Origin: Pseudomonadota bacterium
Lineage (GTDB): Bacteria > Pseudomonadota > Gammaproteobacteria > Burkholderiales > Thiobacillaceae
NCBI GenBank assembly: GCA_021836225.1
Contig: JAKBJA010000141.1
Span: 1-15,584 of the forward strand
DNA length: 15,584 bases
Direction of reading: 5' to 3'
Made by a program: the position numbers and the translations under genes. How positions within the stretch are numbered: position 1 is the stretch's first letter; every line of letters starts with the position of its first letter. The notes under the pieces were generated by a model. That model did no database searches and was not told where the DNA came from. It saw only the letters and a list, made by a program, of their open reading frames with translations. Below, in pieces: positions 12,417 through 15,584 of this stretch.

Positions 12417-14552
12417 ATGAATACACGCACGACGCCTTACCTGAAACGGATATTCCCGTTTTTGTCGTGGTTTCCGATGACGCGCCAGAGCGTGCGCGCC
12501 GACATCCTGGTGGGTATCACTGTTACCCTGATCCTGGTGCCGCAGAGCATGGCCTATGCGCAACTGGCAGGCCTGCCGGTCGTATACGGCCTGTATGCCG
12601 CCTTCCTGCCGGTGATCGTCGCGTCCCTGTGGGGCTCGCTGCGCCAACTGCACACCGGGCCGACCGCCATGCTCTCGCTGATGTCGGCCGCGGCGCTGAT
12701 TCCCTACGTTGCCGTGGGCAGCGAGGACTTCATTACGCTTTCCATCATGCTGGCGCTGATGGTCGGCATCCTGCGGCTCGCTATGGGATTGTTCCGTCTG
12801 GGGCTGGTGGTGAATTTCCTGTCGCACCCTGTGATCATCGGTTTCACTAATGCCGCCGCGCTGATCATCGGCCTGTCGCTGCTCAACAAATTGATCAATG
12901 TGCCGATGCCGCGCACCGAGTTCTTCCTCGGCGATCTGTGGGTCGTGCTGCAGCAGCTGGGCAATACCCACTGGCCGACCCTGATGTTCGGCCTCGCCGC
13001 CTTCGCCATCATCTTCTTCCTGCAAAAGCGTGCGCCGCGGCTGCCCAGCGTGCTGATCGCCATCGTGATCACCACCATCGCCAGCTATGCCGTGAGTTTC
13101 GAGCGCAACGTGAAGACCGATCTCGACGCCATCCGGGATGAGGGTCTGCGCGCGCAGATCGTCCGTCTTGGCGAAATCGCTGGCGAGATCAAGCGCAACG
13201 GAGAGGAAATGAGCCACCTGCAGGCGCAATTCTCGACACTCGAGGAGCGCGGCGAGGCCACCCTGAACGAACAGCTGGACGTCAGATCTGAGATCGAGCG
13301 CCGCAAGCTCGCGATCAAAAAGCTGACCCGGGAACAGATGGATCTGCGCATCCAGCTGCATCTGGTCGACATCACCCGCCAGCCCCAGCCCGACGGCGAG
13401 GTGCATTACGTCGTCGCCGGGCGGATTGCCGGAGGCGAACCGGTGGGGGTCGGGCACTGGCGTTTCGGCAATATCGACGGCGACCAGGTCAGGCTGACCG
13501 GTGGCGGCGAGGTGGTCGGAACGATTCCCTCGGGTCTGCCCGGGTTCCAGGTGCCGCAAATCGACTGGAAACTGGTGCTGCCGCTGCTGCCGGCGGCGCT
13601 GATCATGGCCCTGCTCGGTTTCATGGAGGCGACCTCGATTTCCAAGGCCATCAGCGCGAAGACCGGGCAGCGCATCGATACCAACCGCGAGAGATCGGAG
13701 CAGGGTCTGGCGAACATCGTAGGCAGCTTCTTTCACGCCTACGTCGTCAGCGGCTCCTTCTCACGCTCGGCCGTGGCTGCCCGGGAGGGCGCCAGGACCG
13801 GGCTGTTCGCCATCGTCAGCGCCCTCGGGGTGATGCTGGTGATCCTGTATTTCACGCCGCTGTTGTATCACCTGCCGCAGGCGGTGCTGGCGGTGATCAT
13901 CATGTGCGCGGTGTTCGGTCTGGTGCGGATCCGGCCCATGGTCCAGGCCTGGAAAGTGAATCGCGCGGATGCGGCGATCGGCATCGCGACCTTCCTGGCG
14001 ACGCTCGCCATGGCGCCAGCCCTGGCCAACGGCATCCTGCTCGGCGTGGTGCTGACGATCGGGCTTTATCTAAGCCGCAACATGCGCCCGCGGGCAGAAA
14101 TCCTCGGCCGGCATCCGGACGGGGTGCTGGGCGGGATCGATAGCTACCGCCTCCCGGCCATCAGCGATCGCTATGTCGTGCTGCGCTTTGACGGCTCGCT
14201 GAATTTCGTCAACGTGGCCTATTTCGAGGAGGTGGTGCTGCAGGCCCTAGGGCGCTTTCCCGAGGCGAAAGCGATTCTCGTAATCGGCAACGGCATCAAC
14301 GATCTCGATGTGTCCGGAGGGGAAATGCTGCGGGCCCTGACGCAGCAGCTCCGTGAGGCGGGCGTGGAGCTGTATTTCAGCAGCCTCAAGCGGCAGGTCA
14401 TGGCGGCCTTCGAAAAGGGCGAACTTGCAGGCGCCATTCCGGCCGACCACATCTTCAAGACCAAGGAGCAGGCGCTCAAGGCGATGGATGAGCGCTACGG
14501 CAGCCTGGCGGACCCCCTGCAAAAGGGTCGGCCCGAGTTATGTGAAACCTGA
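12417..14552 (+). CDS. SulP-family bicarbonate/anion transporter with STAS domain and large insertion
   Basis: The 711-residue protein starts with the SulP membrane domain (about 25-226: ADILVGITVTLILVPQSMAY, AGLPVVYGLYAAFLP, then TGPTAML). Residues about 227-365 are a soluble insertion: a charged, probably coiled-coil stretch (RAQIVRLGEIAGEIKRNGEE to ERRKLAIKKLTREQ), then a small strand-rich part. The core resumes at VVGTIPSGLPGFQVP and continues to about 552. A STAS domain follows (about 574-695, with NDLDVSGGEML around Ser633). SulP proteins move sulfate or bicarbonate (as cyanobacterial BicA); next to a cso operon, bicarbonate uptake is most likely. The ATG at 12417 is chosen because GGAG (12407-12410) lies 6 bases before it; ATG 12402 is an alternative. 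The gene is 246 bases after mcdB, so it may have its own promoter, and it is convergent with the second LysR gene with 5 bases between. Confidence 0.9.
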   Translation: MNTRTTPYLKRIFPFLSWFPMTRQSVRADILVGITVTLILVPQSMAYAQLAGLPVVYGLYAAFLPVIVASLWGSLRQLHTGPTAMLSLMSAAALIPYVAVGSEDFITLSIMLALMVGILRLAMGLFRLGLVVNFLSHPVIIGFTNAAALIIGLSLLNKLINVPMPRTEFFLGDLWVVLQQLGNTHWPTLMFGLAAFAIIFFLQKRAPRLPSVLIAIVITTIASYAVSFERNVKTDLDAIRDEGLRAQIVRLGEIAGEIKRNGEEMSHLQAQFSTLEERGEATLNEQLDVRSEIERRKLAIKKLTREQMDLRIQLHLVDITRQPQPDGEVHYVVAGRIAGGEPVGVGHWRFGNIDGDQVRLTGGGEVVGTIPSGLPGFQVPQIDWKLVLPLLPAALIMALLGFMEATSISKAISAKTGQRIDTNRERSEQGLANIVGSFFHAYVVSGSFSRSAVAAREGARTGLFAIVSALGVMLVILYFTPLLYHLPQAVLAVIIMCAVFGLVRIRPMVQAWKVNRADAAIGIATFLATLAMAPALANGILLGVVLTIGLYLSRNMRPRAEILGRHPDGVLGGIDSYRLPAISDRYVVLRFDGSLNFVNVAYFEEVVLQALGRFPEAKAILVIGNGINDLDVSGGEMLRALTQQLREAGVELYFSSLKRQVMAAFEKGELAGAIPADHIFKTKEQALKAMDERYGSLADPLQKGRPELCET

Positions 14553-14557
14553 CGGAC

Positions 14558-15475
14558 TTACGACTGGGCCTGCAATGACAGCACGGTGGTCGCCTCGTCG
14601 AGCAGGAAGCTCTTGAACGCCAGCGCCACCGGCGATAGCCGTTTGTCGGCGCGGTGCACGATGTACCAGTGGCGCATGATGGGAAAGCCCTCGACCTTGA
14701 GTATGGCGAGCCGCTTCAGCGCCAGTTCCATTTCCAGCGTCTGCAGCGACAGGATGCCCAAGCCGAGGCCCGCTTGCACCGCCTGCTTGATCGCTTCGTT
14801 GCTGCTCATTTCCATGCTGCTCTGGATTTCCAGTCCGCGGGCAGCGAAGAAACGCTCCATCGCGCCGCGGGTACCGGAGCCGGCTTCGCGTACCAGGAAG
14901 GATTCGGCGGCCAGATCTTCGATGGAAATGCTTTTCTTGCGGACCAGCGGATGGTCGGGTGGGGCGATCGCCACCAGCGGGTTGTCCATGAAGCGGGTGG
15001 CCTCCAATTCCAGCCCGTCCGGCACCTGGCCCATGATGGCGAGGTCGATGCGGTTGGCGGCGAGCTGATCGAGCACCGACTCGCGGTTGGACACGCCCAG
15101 ATGGATCGACACCCCGGGATGGCGGCCGCGGAAGCGGACCAGGATGCCGGTGGCGACGGCGTTCACGGTCGAGGTCACGGCAAGGTTGAGGCGGCCGCTG
15201 TCGATGCCCTGCAGCTGCGTGAGGTTGGCCTGCAGGTCGTCGAGCCGCGCGGTGATGGCGCGGCTGGCGTGCAGCACCTCGCGTCCGGCCTCGGTCAGGA
15301 AGATCTTCTTGCCCAGCTGTTCGGTGAGCGGCAGGCCGAGGATGACCTCGATCCCGCGCACCTGCATGGAGACCGCGGGCTGCGACAGGTGCAGTTCCTC
15401 GGCCGCGCGGGAAAACGACAGGTGGCGGGCGACGGCCTCAAATACCCGGAATTGGCGGAGCGTCAGTCGGCGCAT
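14558..15475 (-). CDS. LysR-type regulator, CbbR-like (copy 2)
   Basis: The 305-residue protein has a winged helix-turn-helix at about 16-65 (FSRAAEELHLSQPAVSMQV) and an effector-binding domain with GSGTRGAMERFF, SMEMSSNEAIKQAV and GLGLGILSLQTLEMEL. The last segments match the LysR gene at 4600-5556 nearly residue for residue, so the two are paralogues of the CbbR type. The ATG at 15475 is preferred because it starts the family-typical RRLTLRQFRVFEAVAR. A GTG at 15502 would add 9 residues but lies within a palindrome (15497-15514), and neither start has a strong ribosome site. It is convergent with the SulP gene and divergent from whatever lies beyond the right edge. Carbon-supply control of the transporter or the unseen neighbour is inferred. 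Confidence 0.85.
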   Translation of the reverse strand: MRRLTLRQFRVFEAVARHLSFSRAAEELHLSQPAVSMQVRGIEVILGLPLTEQLGKKIFLTEAGREVLHASRAITARLDDLQANLTQLQGIDSGRLNLAVTSTVNAVATGILVRFRGRHPGVSIHLGVSNRESVLDQLAANRIDLAIMGQVPDGLELEATRFMDNPLVAIAPPDHPLVRKKSISIEDLAAESFLVREAGSGTRGAMERFFAARGLEIQSSMEMSSNEAIKQAVQAGLGLGILSLQTLEMELALKRLAILKVEGFPIMRHWYIVHRADKRLSPVALAFKSFLLDEATTVLSLQAQS

Positions 15476-15496
15476 GAACCTAGAAACCGCAGTTGG

Positions 15497-15514
15497 ACGC
15501 ACCCGATGGTGCGT
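15497..15514. promoter_or_regulatory. Perfect 7-bp palindrome upstream of the second LysR gene
   Basis: ACGCACC and GGTGCGT are exact inverted copies separated by CGAT, 22 bases from the LysR start codon. It could be an autoregulatory operator or a 5' hairpin. The LysR T-N11-A pattern is not matched, so the binder is uncertain. Confidence 0.45.
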
Positions 15515-15546
15515 TTGGGCGGGTGTCTGCCGCGAAGCAGCGAGAG

Positions 15547-15582
15547 CGGGGCTGTTGCCGCGTTAGCGGCTTTACAGCCCCG
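15547..15582. repeat. Strong nested hairpin at the right window edge
   Basis: CGGGGCTGT (15547-15555) pairs with ACAGCCCCG (15574-15582), and inside it GCCGC (15557-15561) pairs with GCGGC (15566-15570) around a GTTA loop. That is 14 pairs with short bulges. No T-run is visible before the window ends. It may be an intergenic repeat or a leader structure of the divergent gene to the right. Confidence 0.6.
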
Positions 15583-15584
15583 GC

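Noticed and set aside
12309..13736. A 475-codon minus-strand frame opposite the SulP gene
   Set aside because: Gln/His/Asp-rich antisense translation of a membrane protein, a typical artefact of high GC.
1..15584. Insertion sequences, tRNA or rRNA genes
   Set aside because: No transposase frame, terminal inverted repeats with target duplication, or tRNA cloverleaf pattern was seen on either strand.

Overview
This window is an inorganic-carbon concentrating locus of an autotrophic proteobacterium. It carries a nearly complete alpha-carboxysome operon flanked by candidate bicarbonate transporters and two CbbR-like LysR regulators. The high GC content, the DsrC/TusE-family gene at the left edge and the csoS gene content suggest a sulfur-oxidising chemolithoautotroph, plausibly a Thiobacillus- or Thiomonas-like betaproteobacterium. 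The taxon is inference; no marker gene settles it.

Left block (1-3033, all minus strand): a DsrC/TusE-family gene cut by the window edge and with a good sigma70-type promoter; an auxin-efflux-carrier (AEC) family permease; a single-domain rhodanese; and a CHR (chromate transporter) family gene whose frame is continuous except for one in-frame amber codon. CHR proteins have been implicated in dissolved inorganic carbon (DIC) uptake in some carboxysome-bearing sulfur oxidisers, so this gene may belong functionally with the right-hand block.

Middle block (3034-5723): an AT-rich promoter region with palindromes, then sbtA (sodium-dependent bicarbonate transporter family) with a PII-like sbtB partner 15 bases downstream. 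A LysR/CbbR-type regulator runs convergently into sbtB and is divergent from the carboxysome operon.

Carboxysome operon (5724-12170, plus strand): csoS2, csoSCA (carbonic anhydrase), csoS4A and csoS4B (pentameric vertex proteins), two near-identical csoS1 hexameric shell genes, a bacterioferritin-like gene, acRAF (pterin-dehydratase-like Rubisco assembly factor), mcdA (ParA-type positioning ATPase) and a 67-residue mcdB candidate. The Rubisco genes cbbL and cbbS, which usually open this operon, are absent: only a 167-bp regulatory region separates the LysR gene from csoS2. The N-terminal Rubisco-binding region of CsoS2 is also short. A textbook -1 frameshift heptamer (A AAA AAG, in phase) lies in the middle of csoS2.

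Right block (12171-15584): a repeat-bearing spacer, then a SulP-family anion/bicarbonate transporter with a C-terminal STAS domain and an unusual insertion of about 140 residues inside its membrane domain. It is convergent with a second LysR/CbbR paralogue. That regulator is divergent from whatever lies beyond the right edge, which is a natural place to look for the missing cbbLS. The probable logic is that SbtA and SulP (and perhaps the CHR protein) raise cytosolic bicarbonate, CsoSCA converts it to CO2 inside the shell, McdAB distributes the shells, and the two LysR proteins adjust expression to carbon supply.
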